In this document: piece after piece, positions 7,408 through 16,482 of the stretch
How the letters are laid out: the number at the start of each line of letters is the position of its first letter
Position numbering within the stretch: the stretch's first letter is position 1
Made by a program: the position numbers and the translations under genes
Assembly: GCA_902762955.1 (NCBI GenBank)
Contig: CACWQH010000022.1
Coordinates: 1 to 39,825, forward strand
Direction: 5' to 3'
DNA length: 39,825 bases
Source: an uncultured Lachnospiraceae bacterium
GTDB lineage: Bacteria; Bacillota; Clostridia; Lachnospirales; Lachnospiraceae
Notes under the pieces: generated by a model
What the model saw: the letters and a program-made list of their open reading frames with translations, nothing else
What the model was told of the DNA's origin: nothing
The model's database searches: none

Positions 7408-7890
7408 ATGAGAATACTGGTAGTAAGTGATTCGCACGGAAGAAATGAAAATGTAAAAAAGGCGATAGAGGATGCCGGTGAGATAAATGCTCTTATCCAT
7501 CTTGGAGATGTGGGCAGCAGCTATCGTGAGATAGAAAGCATGGCAAGGGTTCCGGCTTACTTTGTCTGTGGAAATACTGACTATATACCGGAGCTTAAAG
7601 ACAGACTGATCTTGATGTTTGGTGAGCATAGGATATATGCAGTTCATGGTCATAGAGAGGGTGTGAGCATGGGACTTTCGGGTCTTAGATATAACGCACT
7701 CCAAAATGAATGTGATATAGCATTATTTGGACATACACATATGCCGTATCTGGATGAAAATGAAGATGATGTAACTATACTTAATCCGGGCAGTATCTCG
7801 CTTCCAAGACAGGATGACGGAAAGAAAACCTATGCAATTATAGATATCGATGATTATGAAATGGTATCTTATGAATTTCATTCTATCTAA
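7408..7890 (+). CDS. YfcE/MJ0936-family metallophosphoesterase
   Basis: A 160-aa calcineurin-like phosphodiesterase. Metal-binding motifs are SDSHGR near the start, LGDVG, CGNTD, VHGHREG and GHTHMP, the full set for a two-metal site. By family it cleaves phosphodiesters in vitro; the physiological substrate is unsettled. I start at the ATG at 7408, because MRILVVSDSHGR is the usual N-terminus of the family. An in-frame ATG at 7372 would add 12 hydrophobic residues with no family match, and neither start has a strong ribosome site. It lies 68 bases after rdgB and is followed by an rRNA methyltransferase gene. Confidence 0.9.
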   Translation: MRILVVSDSHGRNENVKKAIEDAGEINALIHLGDVGSSYREIESMARVPAYFVCGNTDYIPELKDRLILMFGEHRIYAVHGHREGVSMGLSGLRYNALQNECDIALFGHTHMPYLDENEDDVTILNPGSISLPRQDDGKKTYAIIDIDDYEMVSYEFHSI

Positions 7891-7941
7891 ACTTGAATCT
7901 GTTAGACTAAATCCATAGCAGTAAAAAATAGAGGGTTAAAA

Positions 7942-9447
7942 ATGAAAAAAGGCGAAGTTTATGAGGGAATTATATCTGATTTTGATTTTCCCAATAAAGG
8001 TATTTTATATATAGATGATAGGAAGGTTACTGTTAAGGAGACTCTTCCGGGACAAAAGGTAAGATTTTCCATATCCAAGAAAAAGACCGGTATGGCAGAG
8101 GGACGATTGCTTGAAGTAATAGAAAGGTCAGATCTTGAGGATATAGAACCTTTATGTCCTTATTTTGGTATATGCGGAGGATGCGCTTACCAAAATCTTT
8201 CATATAAGAACCAGCTTAAGTTCAAGGAAGATATGGTAAAAAAGCTGATAGATAAGGCGCTTCCCGGACATACCTATGAGTGGGAGGGTATCATACCGTC
8301 TCCTGTTCAAAATTCATATCGCAATAAGATGGAGTTTACCTTCGGAGATGAATATAAGGATGGTCCTCTTGCACTTGGACTTCACAAGAAGGGAAGCTTT
8401 CATGATATAGTGAGTGTGTGTGAGAGCAGAGATTTTGGCGAGAACAAGGGTATTTATAACACAAGCGAAAATTCTGTCGGTGAAAGTGGTGATAAGGAAT
8501 CCGGCTGCGTGATAATTAATGCGGACTGGCGGAAAATAGTTCAGTACACCTTAACATTTTTCAGTGAAAGAAAGGTACCTTATTATCATAGGATGAAGCA
8601 CGAGGGAATACTTAGAAACCTTGTGGTAAGACAGTCAGCTGCGACTCGAGAATTTCTTATAAATCTTGTTACTTCAACCCAATGGAATACATATGGTTTT
8701 GATGAAAAAGCCCTGCTTGATGAGTATGTAAATGGCTTGTTATCTCTTGAAAATAATGGAGAACTCACCGAAGGCGGAAGCATAGCCGGAATTCTTTATA
8801 CGGAAAATGATACTCTCGGAGATGTAGTTAAAAGCGACAGAACCACATGCTTATACGGAAAGGATTACATAACCGAGGAAGTAATAGGACTGAAATTCAA
8901 GATATCACCATTTTCATTTTTCCAGACCAACACAAAGGGCTGTGAGGTGCTTTACGAAAAGGCGAGAGAGTATATATATAATACTGAAAGTGAAATGAAT
9001 AATCCTTCAGGAAAAGTTGTCTTTGACCTATACAGCGGAACAGGAACTATAGCGCAGATGATGGCGCCTGCTTCAAAAAAGGTAATAGGAATTGAAATTG
9101 TTGAGGAGGCTGTAGAGGCCGCAAGGGAAAATGCAAAGCTTAACGGACTTACTAACTGTGAGTTTATAGCCGGAGATGTCTTAAAGGCAATTGATCTGGT
9201 TTCGGATAAACCGGATTTAGTCATAGTCGATCCGCCTCGGGATGGCATAAATCCCAAAGCGCTGGATAAGATTTTGGATTTTGGAGTGAAGCAGATAGTT
9301 TATATATCCTGCAAACCAACATCCCTTGCAAGGGATTTAAAGATAATGGATGAGAAAGGTTATAAGCTTGTCAAGGCAAGCTGCGTGGATCAGTTTCCTT
9401 TTACGAGGAATATTGAAAGTATTTGCCTAATATCCAAGAATCAATAA
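7942..9447 (+). CDS. rlmD: 23S rRNA (uracil-C5)-methyltransferase, RlmD/RlmCD family
   Basis: A 501-aa RumA-type enzyme that makes 5-methyluridine in 23S rRNA (U1939, and in Bacillus also U747). A TRAM RNA-binding domain covers residues ~1-62. An iron-sulfur cysteine cluster follows in CPYFGICGGCAYQNLSY, with a fourth cysteine in VSVCESRDF. The SAM-binding part has FDLYSGTGTIAQMM, the motif DPPRDGI and the catalytic cysteine loop YISCKPTSLARDL. It is longer than E. coli RlmD (~430 aa) because of a poorly conserved insert around residues 170-190 (TSENSVGESGDKESG). A strong terminator at 9481-9513 follows. A paralogue lies at 36557-38482, so the division of labour between U747 and U1939 cannot be assigned. 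Confidence 0.92.
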   Translation: MKKGEVYEGIISDFDFPNKGILYIDDRKVTVKETLPGQKVRFSISKKKTGMAEGRLLEVIERSDLEDIEPLCPYFGICGGCAYQNLSYKNQLKFKEDMVKKLIDKALPGHTYEWEGIIPSPVQNSYRNKMEFTFGDEYKDGPLALGLHKKGSFHDIVSVCESRDFGENKGIYNTSENSVGESGDKESGCVIINADWRKIVQYTLTFFSERKVPYYHRMKHEGILRNLVVRQSAATREFLINLVTSTQWNTYGFDEKALLDEYVNGLLSLENNGELTEGGSIAGILYTENDTLGDVVKSDRTTCLYGKDYITEEVIGLKFKISPFSFFQTNTKGCEVLYEKAREYIYNTESEMNNPSGKVVFDLYSGTGTIAQMMAPASKKVIGIEIVEEAVEAARENAKLNGLTNCEFIAGDVLKAIDLVSDKPDLVIVDPPRDGINPKALDKILDFGVKQIVYISCKPTSLARDLKIMDEKGYKLVKASCVDQFPFTRNIESICLISKNQ

Positions 9448-9480
9448 ATTTATTATTTAATATATTAAAATAAAATCTTA

Positions 9481-9513
9481 AAAACAGGCAGAGTTTTGGC
9501 TCTGTCTGTTTTT
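9481..9513 (+). terminator. Rho-independent terminator after rlmD
   Basis: The 13-base arms AAAACAGGCAGAG (9481-9493) and CTCTGTCTGTTTT (9500-9512) pair with one G-T wobble around the loop TTTTGG and run into T's. Confidence 0.9.
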
Positions 9514-9514
9514 C

Positions 9515-9543
9515 TTGACAAAACTACCAATCGGTAGTAAAAT
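9515..9543 (+). promoter_or_regulatory. Promoter with TetR operator inside the spacer
   Basis: TTGACA (9515-9520) and TAAAAT (9538-9543) are 17 bases apart, and the spacer contains the palindrome ACTACCAATCGGTAGT (9523-9538). A repressor bound here would block RNA polymerase, so autoregulation by the TetR protein encoded 70 bases downstream is the natural reading. ACCNNNCGGT-type boxes are common TetR sites. Confidence 0.8.
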
Positions 9544-9613
9544 CACAAACAATAGGTAAACGTAAAACGAAAAAATATATAAAATAATTATAAGAATAAT
9601 ACGGAGAAAAATC

Positions 9614-10228
9614 ATGACAAACAGAAAAGAAGAGATAATCGAAGCCGTCCTTTTACTTGCAGCCGAGAAGGGACTTGGAACCATATCCATGCAGCAGATT
9701 GCGGATAAGGTGGGTATAACAAAGGCTTCGCTTTATAATCATTTTTCCTCAAAGGAAGAAATCGTAAATGAAATGTATGAGGTTTTAAGAACCACGTCAA
9801 AGAAGGCGGCAGATGTGGGCGAGATAGATTATGATAAGCTTGCAGAGGGGAGGTCACTTAAGGAGATACTGACTGATTCGGTTACTTCCTATAAGAGGAT
9901 GGTAAATGATCCCAAAATGTACCTCTTTTATAAAATAATCATGTCGGAAAGGTCGATTAACAGTGCGGCAGCAGAGATTATGGTTAAAGAAACAAAAAAG
10001 ATGATTAATGCCACGAAGACCTTGTTTTACGCATTGCAGGTAAAGGGTATTGCAGACTTTAAAGATGTGGATGTGGCTGCATTTTCTTTTGCGATGGCTG
10101 TACATGCGATTATTGATTATGAGTTTGATATGCGTTTTGCCGGACAAGAAGCAAAAGAGGGAAGGCTTCAGGATTATATTGATGAGTTTTGCAGGATATA
10201 CGATGTGAAGAATAAAGGTAAAGAGTAA
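9614..10228 (+). CDS. TetR/AcrR-family transcriptional regulator
   Basis: A 204-aa repressor. The N-terminal helix-turn-helix lies at residues ~8-55 (IIEAVLLLAAEKGLGTISMQ, QIADKVGITKASLYNHFSSKEEIV), the standard TetR signature. The rest is a helical ligand-binding and dimer domain ending DEFCRIYDVKNKGKE. The ligand is unknown. Its promoter carries a near-perfect operator (9523-9538). The DUF998 membrane protein gene starts 40 bases downstream with its own GGAGGTG site, so both are probably one operon under this repressor. Confidence 0.92.
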   Translation: MTNRKEEIIEAVLLLAAEKGLGTISMQQIADKVGITKASLYNHFSSKEEIVNEMYEVLRTTSKKAADVGEIDYDKLAEGRSLKEILTDSVTSYKRMVNDPKMYLFYKIIMSERSINSAAAEIMVKETKKMINATKTLFYALQVKGIADFKDVDVAAFSFAMAVHAIIDYEFDMRFAGQEAKEGRLQDYIDEFCRIYDVKNKGKE

Positions 10229-10267
10229 ATTGAAAAAAATAAATGGAAAAAATGGAGGTGTTAAGGA

Positions 10268-10915
10268 ATGAATAAAAAATTAATCAACTGGATTGGATTG
10301 GCCGGAATCCTATCATTTTTATCATATACGGCAGCGGTGGTATTTTCGCCTATGGCATTTCCGGGATATAAATGGATGGAGCAGGCGGTAAGCGACCTTT
10401 CTGCGGAAAGTGCTCCGTCGAGAGTCCTTTGGGAGAGACTTTCGGCATTTTACGGAGTTGGTGGAATGGTTTGTATTACCTGTGTTTCTGTTTTCATTTC
10501 TGAAAACAAGATATCGTCAAAGCTGTTTCGACTGGGAGTTTATCTTTTTGCCATAATGAATCTAATATCAAATGTCGGATATAAAATGTTTTCTCTTTCC
10601 GACAGCGGAAAAGAAATTGACTCCTTTCAGGAGGTAATGCATATGGTGGTTACTATAGCAGTAGTGCCTTTATCTATTGTATCACTTGTTATAATTATCA
10701 TAGAAGGATGCAAGGATAAGCAGATAAGAGGCATAGGGATCTGGGCTGCTGTTGCACTTGCCATGATGTTCATAGGTGCAATCGGAACCGTAGCAGTACC
10801 GCCCGAATATTTCGGAATAGTAGAACGCTTTAGCGTATTTGCGGCAGTTGGCTTCAATGCAGTGCTCGGGTGGCATTTATTTAAAGGATTTGAAAGACGA
10901 AAAGCAGATGAATAA
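10268..10915 (+). CDS. DUF998 family integral membrane protein
   Basis: A 215-aa protein with six hydrophobic segments (near residues 7-27, 58-75, 88-106, 124-145, 155-176 and 184-205). The early motif AFPGYKWMEQAVSDLSAESAPS is characteristic of DUF998 proteins. No enzymatic role is established for the family. Start: ATG with GGAGGTGTTAAGGA upstream. It lies directly behind a TetR gene, the arrangement seen for repressor-controlled membrane or drug-response proteins, but no transporter motif is visible. A terminator at 10980-11010 ends the unit. Confidence 0.85.
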   Translation: MNKKLINWIGLAGILSFLSYTAAVVFSPMAFPGYKWMEQAVSDLSAESAPSRVLWERLSAFYGVGGMVCITCVSVFISENKISSKLFRLGVYLFAIMNLISNVGYKMFSLSDSGKEIDSFQEVMHMVVTIAVVPLSIVSLVIIIIEGCKDKQIRGIGIWAAVALAMMFIGAIGTVAVPPEYFGIVERFSVFAAVGFNAVLGWHLFKGFERRKADE

Positions 10916-10979
10916 CATAATCATAAAAAAATCAAAAAGAAAAACCATACAGAGCAGAGTTAAAATGGGTAGAATAATC

Positions 10980-11010
10980 AGTCGGTGGAAATTCCATCGG
11001 CTATTTTTTT
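10980..11010 (+). terminator. Rho-independent terminator after the TetR/DUF998 unit
   Basis: AGTCGGTGG (10980-10988) pairs with CCATCGGCT (10994-11002), with G-T wobbles, around the loop AAATT, followed by seven T's. Confidence 0.88.
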
Positions 11011-11037
11011 GCGTCCTTTTTATGGCGCACATTTTTA

Positions 11038-11066
11038 TTGAACAACATTTAATTCTTTGGTATAAT
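11038..11066 (+). promoter_or_regulatory. Sigma-A type promoter for signalling cluster 1
   Basis: TTGAAC (11038-11043), a 17-base spacer and a perfect TATAAT (11061-11066) lie 44 bases before the ATG of the REC-GGDEF-EAL gene. It probably drives the genes through 16316, as no terminator was found between them. Confidence 0.78.
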
Positions 11067-11109
11067 TTTTTTATTCGAGGAAGGTACACGAGAGGAGGGG
11101 CTGCGCCGG

Positions 11110-12810
11110 ATGAAACGCTTTAAAGAAAAGGATGGCTTTAAAAAGCACATACTCATAGTTGATGATGAATTTGTTAACAGAGAAATACTTGGAAATATAT
11201 TTAATCAGGCATACGAAGTGACTTATGCCGAGGATGGCGGGCAGGCCATGGAAATCTTAAGAGAAAGACCTTATGATTTCGCTCTTATGCTGCTTGATTA
11301 GCTCATGCCGAAGATGGATGGCTATGAGGTTATAAAGCTATGTAAAGAGGATGAAATCCTTAAGCGGATTCCGATAATTGTAATGACCTCCGAAAAGGAT
11401 GCCGAGATTGAAAGTATAAAGCTTGGTGCAATTGACTTCATAACAAAGCCTTATGATATGCCGGAGGTTATATTTGCGAGAGCTGAAAGAATCATAGAAT
11501 TTGCAGAGGATAAAAATATAATTCAGGCCACAGAAAAGGATTCCCTTACAGGCCTTTATACCAAAGAATATTTCTTAAGATACATTTCACAGATAGAAAA
11601 ATATGCACCGGATACAAAGATGGATGCGGTTGTGCTTAACATCGATCATTTCCATCTTATAAATGAGATATACGGAAGGGATTTTGGTGACGAGATACTT
11701 GTTCTTGTGGCTAATGAACTTCAAGATATGATTGAACATAAAAACGGAGGGCTTGCAAGCCGTGTAAATGCAGATACATTTTACGTATATCTTGAACACA
11801 AGGATATATACGGTCACAATGTGCTGGAGAGGATTAATAAGCAGATTTATGAGAAAACAAGCACACATAATATAAGAGTAAGACTTGGCGTCTATCCTGA
11901 TGTTGATAAATCCGTTCAGCCGGAGATGTGGTATGACAGAGCGGTTATCGCCTGCAACCGAATAAGAGAGGACTATACAAGAAATGTTGCTTATTATGAT
12001 AAAAATCTTTATGACAGGGCAATATATGAAGAAAAACTCATAAGAGATTTTTATACGGCGGTTTCGGAAAAACAGCTTATGGTTTATTTCCAGCCTAAAT
12101 ACAATATAACAGGCGACAGACCGAGACTTTCGAGTGCAGAGGCGCTTATAAGATGGAAGCATCCTGAACTCGGTATGATAAGTCCGGGGGATTTTGTCCC
12201 GCTTTTTGAAGGTAACGGACTTATACAAAAGCTCGATAATTATGTATGGGAAGAGGCGGCAAGACAGATCAGGGAATGGAAGGATAAGTACAATGTCACT
12301 ATACCGGTATCCGTAAATGTTTCCCGAATTGACATATATGATCCAAAGCTTTTTGATAAGCTTACAAATCTCGTCGAAAAGTATGGACTTACTACTAACG
12401 AATATATGCTTGAGATAACCGAGTCGGCGTATTCCGATAATGTAAATGAGCTTATAGAGGTTGTAAATAAATTAAGAAGCAGAGGCTTTAAGATAGAGCT
12501 GGATGATTTTGGTTCCGGCTATTCATCATTAAATATGCTCACAACACTTCCGATAGATGTACTTAAGATGGATATGAAATTTATAAGAAATATGCTCACT
12601 GATTATAAAAATCTAAAGCTTGTGGAGATAATCCTCGATATAGCAAGACTTCTTAAGGTGCCTGTCATAGCGGAGGGCGTTGAGGAAGAAAAGCAGTACA
12701 AAACCTTAAAGGACAGAGGCTGTGATGTGATTCAGGGATACTATTTCTCAAAGCCTTTACCTGCCGCAGAGTTTAATCTTTTGATAGAGAAGGACTTAGA
12801 GGAAAAGTAG
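11110..12810 (+). pseudogene. REC - degenerate GGDEF - EAL protein with one in-frame TAG
   Basis: A 567-codon frame, intact except for TAG at 11299-11301 (codon 64). The receiver domain (~12-130) has DD in ILIVDDEF, the phosphoacceptor Asp63 in MLLD and MPKMDGYEV, with T and K in VMTSEKD and ITKPYD. The TAG is the residue right after the phosphoacceptor, which is Tyr in three of the window's four other receivers. The GGDEF domain (~140-300) reads RVNADTFYVYL where GGDEF should be, so it has no cyclase activity. The EAL domain (~315-560) keeps EALIRW, VNVS, EITES, DDFGSGYSS, KMD, AEGVE and QGYYFSKPL and should hydrolyse c-di-GMP. The ribosome site is GAGGAGGGG. Either a nonsense mutation or readthrough. 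Restart at ATG 11305 is possible but lacks a ribosome site and would lose the phosphoacceptor. Confidence 0.85.
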
Positions 12811-12871
12811 TTATAACAACCCGATATATAATAATACAAAAGCAGCTATTTGAGCTGCAAAGGGAGAAAAA

Positions 12872-13210
12872 GTGCTTACAATAGATGCGTTAAGAAATTA
12901 TGGTGCAAATGTTGAAGAAGGACTTTCAAGATGTATAAATAACGAGGCACTCTATCTTAGACTTGTCGGTACAGTGGCTGATGAAAAAAACTTTGACAAG
13001 CTTCATGAAGCACTTGCAGCAGATAATCTTGATGAAGCCTTTGAGGCTGCGCATGCCTTAAAGGGAGTACTTGGTAATCTTGCTCTTACACCTATCTATG
13101 ATAAGGTTGTTGAGATAACAGAACTTTTAAGGGCTAGAACCGAGATGGACTACTCGGAACTTGAGTCTGTAATTTTTGACAAGAGGGAAGAGTTGAGAAA
13201 TATTATGTAG
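12872..13210 (+). CDS. Stand-alone Hpt phosphotransfer protein (GTG start)
   Basis: A 112-aa all-helical protein with the Hpt signature AAHALKGVLGNLAL, whose histidine would carry the phosphoryl group between receivers. The start is GTG 12872, with AAAGGGAG five bases upstream. A small hairpin (12842-12858, GCAGCT/AGCTGC) sits just before the ribosome site and could affect translation. It lies 61 bases behind the REC-GGDEF-EAL gene. No kinase is encoded nearby, so the source of phosphate must be elsewhere, possibly the hybrid kinase at 31782. Confidence 0.88.
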   Translation: MLTIDALRNYGANVEEGLSRCINNEALYLRLVGTVADEKNFDKLHEALAADNLDEAFEAAHALKGVLGNLALTPIYDKVVEITELLRARTEMDYSELESVIFDKREELRNIM

Positions 13211-13302
13211 AGATAAAAATCTAAAGATGAGTTTAAATGATTTTTATATTTACATATATATTTGAATGTGGTGAATTAATAATTGTTTAAGGATAAGTGA
13301 GA

Positions 13303-14430
13303 ATGAACGATAAGAAAAAAAGTCTTCTGATTACTATCTGTGTGATTGTGCTTGTGCTGGTCACTTCGGTTCTTTCAGCTGTTGCTAAAAGGGCGGAAGA
13401 AGCTGATAAAACGGGTACATTTAGGTTTGATGATAATTGGAATTATCTGATTTCAATTAAGATAAAAAAATCCAACAGTGTCAGCACATACTATGATAAT
13501 AATAAAAATAATGTTTATATACTTGCCGCTACTCACAATATCACTGATGATATGCGAGGCAAAACCTTATCCTTTATAACCAATGATGCATATGTTGATG
13601 TTTATATTTCTGAAAGCATAAGTGCTTCTGATGAAAATGCAGGCATTTTTTCAAAGGATAATGCGTTTAACTTAACTGAAAGAGTTTATCATTTTGGTAA
13701 GAAACCGCATTTTGGAGATTCTCCCGGAAGCTGTATGCATTTTATAGATATACCGGATGACGCTAAGGGTTCGATAACTATAAGGATTGAAACCTCTTAC
13801 AAAAATAGCTTTTTAAAGAATTATAATTTTAATCTGGGCTCGAAAAAAGAAATCCTAAGTAAATATTTAAGTATAGAAAAGTATTTCATAATTTCCGGAG
13901 GATTGCTTTTTTGCTTTGGCATAATTCTTCTTGTATATTTTATTATCAATAAAACAAAGAAAACAGCAGATAAGAAAACTTATTATCTCGGACTTTTATC
14001 GATTGTACTGACCGTGTATTCTGCATGTCCTTTACTATTAACTCAATATGTAATCAAAAAACCCATAGGACATTATTATTTAAAATATCTGTCTGATTTT
14101 ATGCTGCCTTTTTTGATACTGGGATATATGGGTACTATTGTAAAAATGATTAACATAAGAGTTGAACGATATGTTCTTGTGGCAATTATAGCTGTATTAT
14201 CTTTGCTTCATTTTACTCAAGTAGCGGCATACACGAGAACGATGGGTATATATTTCGCAGGACTTATCATATTGATAATAGTTATTATGATTAGGATTGC
14301 AAGGATGATTAAGAAATTGAATGTGCAGGAAGAATATGAATCAGGCAGTTTAGTTGAGCCGGAAGAAAACGAAGAAGCAGAAATCTTAATTGAGTTGGAA
14401 GAAAATGAAGATACAAACGAGTTAGAATAG
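13303..14430 (+). CDS. Membrane sensor-like protein without an output domain
   Basis: A 375-aa protein. It has an N-terminal membrane helix (residues ~6-27), a ~150-residue extracytoplasmic region rich in beta strands and polar residues, five further hydrophobic helices (~188-345) and an acidic cytosolic tail of E/N repeats (EEYESGSLVEPEENEEAEIL). This layout resembles 7TMR-DISM receptors but ends where a kinase or GGDEF domain would normally follow. The start ATG 13303 has AAGGA nine bases upstream; GTG 13297 is less likely. It sits between the Hpt and REC-Hpt genes. I infer a ligand-sensing receptor for the cluster, perhaps acting through a partner kinase; the family link is weak. Confidence 0.6.
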   Translation: MNDKKKSLLITICVIVLVLVTSVLSAVAKRAEEADKTGTFRFDDNWNYLISIKIKKSNSVSTYYDNNKNNVYILAATHNITDDMRGKTLSFITNDAYVDVYISESISASDENAGIFSKDNAFNLTERVYHFGKKPHFGDSPGSCMHFIDIPDDAKGSITIRIETSYKNSFLKNYNFNLGSKKEILSKYLSIEKYFIISGGLLFCFGIILLVYFIINKTKKTADKKTYYLGLLSIVLTVYSACPLLLTQYVIKKPIGHYYLKYLSDFMLPFLILGYMGTIVKMINIRVERYVLVAIIAVLSLLHFTQVAAYTRTMGIYFAGLIILIIVIMIRIARMIKKLNVQEEYESGSLVEPEENEEAEILIELEENEDTNELE

Positions 14431-14464
14431 CTTTTAAATTATAAAAAACTAAGGAGGAAAACTG

Positions 14465-15517
14465 ATGGCTGAAACAAATAAACCAAGGGCATTGGTTTGT
14501 GATGATATGGAAATCAATCGTATTATGCTTGAGTCGCTGCTTATGTCCTATGGGGCTGATGTAGAGCTTGCAGTTGATGGGGACGAATGCATAAAAAAAT
14601 GTAATGATAAGAAATATGATTTAATATTTTTGGACAATCATATGCCGGATAAGGATGGCTATGAAACCTTAAAAGAGCTTAAAGCAAAAACCGGTGATGA
14701 TTTTAATACTCCTGTTGTTTGTTATACGGCGTACGAGCCACAGGAAGGACAATCGGATTATGAAAAGGCAGGCTTTGATGCGGTATTAAATAAGCCCATA
14801 GAACCTGCACAGCTTTCGGATATACTGGAAAAATTCTTATCAGAAAGGTTCAATCTTAAGGATAAGGAAGAGGAAAGCAAAGAACAAAAAAATATCCGTA
14901 TGGATAAGGAAAAGGAAATACTTCCAAAATGGATTTTTGATATAAAAGGACTTGATATAGATGAGGGTATAGCGCATTGTGACAATGCCAATGATTATAT
15001 AAACGCTTTAACAATATTTGCCGCATCTATAGATGATAAGTCAGATGAGATAAGAAACTATCTAACCAAGGACAATATACAGATGTATATACTTAGGGTT
15101 CATTCTCTAAAAAGTATAGCCAGACTGGTAGGAGCAAAAGAATTGTCCGAACTTGCGGCGGAGCTTGAAAAAGCCGGCAAGATGGGAGATATGAAGCTTA
15201 TAAATGACAAAACAGATACGCTTCTTGAATTATACACTTCATTTAAGAAACTGCTAAGCAGACTTTTTGACGAGGTTATATTAAATGAGGATGAAGCCAG
15301 AAAAATACTTCCTTCAGTATCGGAAGAAACCTTAAATGACGCTTATATGTCCATGGCAGAATTTACATACTGCTATGATGCGGGCAGTATAAAAATGGTG
15401 CTTAATGCACTTTCCGATTATAAGCTTAAAGAAGAAGATGAAGCAAAGGTTGACTCCATAAAAAAAGCGGTTAAAAAGCTTGATTGGGAGAAGCTGAGAG
15501 ACATTTTTGGTATATAG
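14465..15517 (+). CDS. REC-Hpt phosphorelay protein
   Basis: A 350-aa protein. The N-terminal receiver (~5-125) has DD in LVCDDMEINR, phosphoacceptor Asp57 in FLDNHMPDKDGYE and Lys110 in LNKPIE. A linker rich in E/K leads to an Hpt domain (~160-265) with His213 in RVHSLKSIARLVG, then an ~85-residue helical tail ending KLDWEKLRDIFGI. The Hpt and tail are clearly paralogous to the end of the hybrid kinase at 31782-35666 (VHAIKSSARLIGAS, KLDWDKFVEAIDN). It therefore looks like the C-terminal REC-Hpt module of such a kinase freed from its catalytic part. Ribosome site AAGGAGG. The next gene starts 25 bases on. Confidence 0.88.
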   Translation: MAETNKPRALVCDDMEINRIMLESLLMSYGADVELAVDGDECIKKCNDKKYDLIFLDNHMPDKDGYETLKELKAKTGDDFNTPVVCYTAYEPQEGQSDYEKAGFDAVLNKPIEPAQLSDILEKFLSERFNLKDKEEESKEQKNIRMDKEKEILPKWIFDIKGLDIDEGIAHCDNANDYINALTIFAASIDDKSDEIRNYLTKDNIQMYILRVHSLKSIARLVGAKELSELAAELEKAGKMGDMKLINDKTDTLLELYTSFKKLLSRLFDEVILNEDEARKILPSVSEETLNDAYMSMAEFTYCYDAGSIKMVLNALSDYKLKEEDEAKVDSIKKAVKKLDWEKLRDIFGI

Positions 15518-15542
15518 AAAAGGTATATGAGGGTAAGCGAAT

Positions 15543-16316
15543 ATGGTAAACAGAACTATTTTATTTATAAAATCGGTAAATGGATTTATAACGCAGGCTA
15601 TAACAAAAAATCTTAAGGATGCCGGATTTAATGTAATCGAGGTACCGGATTCTTTGGAGGATATCAATAACCACAGAAGCTTTGCAGATATGATTCTTTA
15701 TTATGCATCAGACTCAAAGACGATGATTGCACAGCGCATGACATATCTTACCGATATGTGCAATGAGTTCAATAAAACAATCTGCCTGATCGGAGATGAA
15801 AGCTGCGTAAATGAAGCCTTAAATACTGAAAATACACAAAGGATTGTAGGTGCTTATAAAAGACCGGTGGATATAAGAGAGCTGGTAATCGGCGTTATGA
15901 ATCAGTTTGAAATGCACAAGGAGTACGAGAGGACAAAAAGTGTACTTCTTGTCGATGATGACAGTGATTATATCTCCATCGCTTCTATATGGCTGGAGGA
16001 TAATTATAAGGTTGACGGTGTGTGCTCGGGCAGGGAGGCATTAAGATATCTTGACAGATATAAGCCGGATCTTATTTTACTTGATTATGATATGCCGGAG
16101 CTTGATGGATATGAGGTATTTGAGAGGATAAAAAATGATCCGTTTATATCTAAAATACCTGTAATCTTTTTAACCGGTAAAAATGATCGGGAAAGTGTCA
16201 TGAAGATAATTGACAAAAAGCCTGAAGGATATCTTCTTAAATCAATGGGAAGAGCAGGACTTATGAATTCCATCGACAGCTTTTTTGCCGACAGGTCCTT
16301 AGGTGTTGCAAAATAA
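15543..16316 (+). CDS. PseudoREC-REC two-domain response regulator
   Basis: A 257-aa protein. Residues 1-122 fold like a receiver but lack the acidic pocket and phosphoacceptor (ILFIKSVNGF at the start, DMILYYASDSK where the Asp should be). Residues ~131-250 are a full receiver with VLLVDDDSDY, Asp181 in LILLDYDMPELDGYEV, FLTGKND and a lysine-containing segment KPEGYLLKS. There is no DNA-binding or enzymatic output. A paralogue with the same layout and the same Asp181 position is at 35670-36458, also last in its signalling cluster. It is probably a phosphate sink or adaptor; that is inference. Confidence 0.85.
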   Translation: MVNRTILFIKSVNGFITQAITKNLKDAGFNVIEVPDSLEDINNHRSFADMILYYASDSKTMIAQRMTYLTDMCNEFNKTICLIGDESCVNEALNTENTQRIVGAYKRPVDIRELVIGVMNQFEMHKEYERTKSVLLVDDDSDYISIASIWLEDNYKVDGVCSGREALRYLDRYKPDLILLDYDMPELDGYEVFERIKNDPFISKIPVIFLTGKNDRESVMKIIDKKPEGYLLKSMGRAGLMNSIDSFFADRSLGVAK

Positions 16317-16336
16317 TAATCAAAATACAAAAAATC

Positions 16337-16365
16337 TTGCAATTACAAATAATTATATATATAAT
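16337..16365 (+). promoter_or_regulatory. Promoter of the OFA-type transporter gene
   Basis: TTGCAA (16337-16342), a 17-base spacer and TATAAT (16360-16365). The leader before the ATG at 16483 carries a perfect 8-bp inverted repeat, GCAAATCAGTGATTTGC (16398-16414), just downstream of the expected start of transcription, possibly an operator. Confidence 0.7.
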
Positions 16366-16482
16366 GTTTTTTAGTGCTTTGTAAAAGGCGTATTTTGGCA
16401 AATCAGTGATTTGCAGTTTGATTGTAAAGAGCTTGATTTTGCAAAATATAAAAATGTAATAATAAGAAAAGGAAGAAAAAAG

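Noticed and set aside
11305-12810. Independent gene starting at the ATG right after the TAG
   Set aside because: The ATG has no ribosome site and begins in the middle of a receiver domain, so it is better read as the rest of the interrupted gene.
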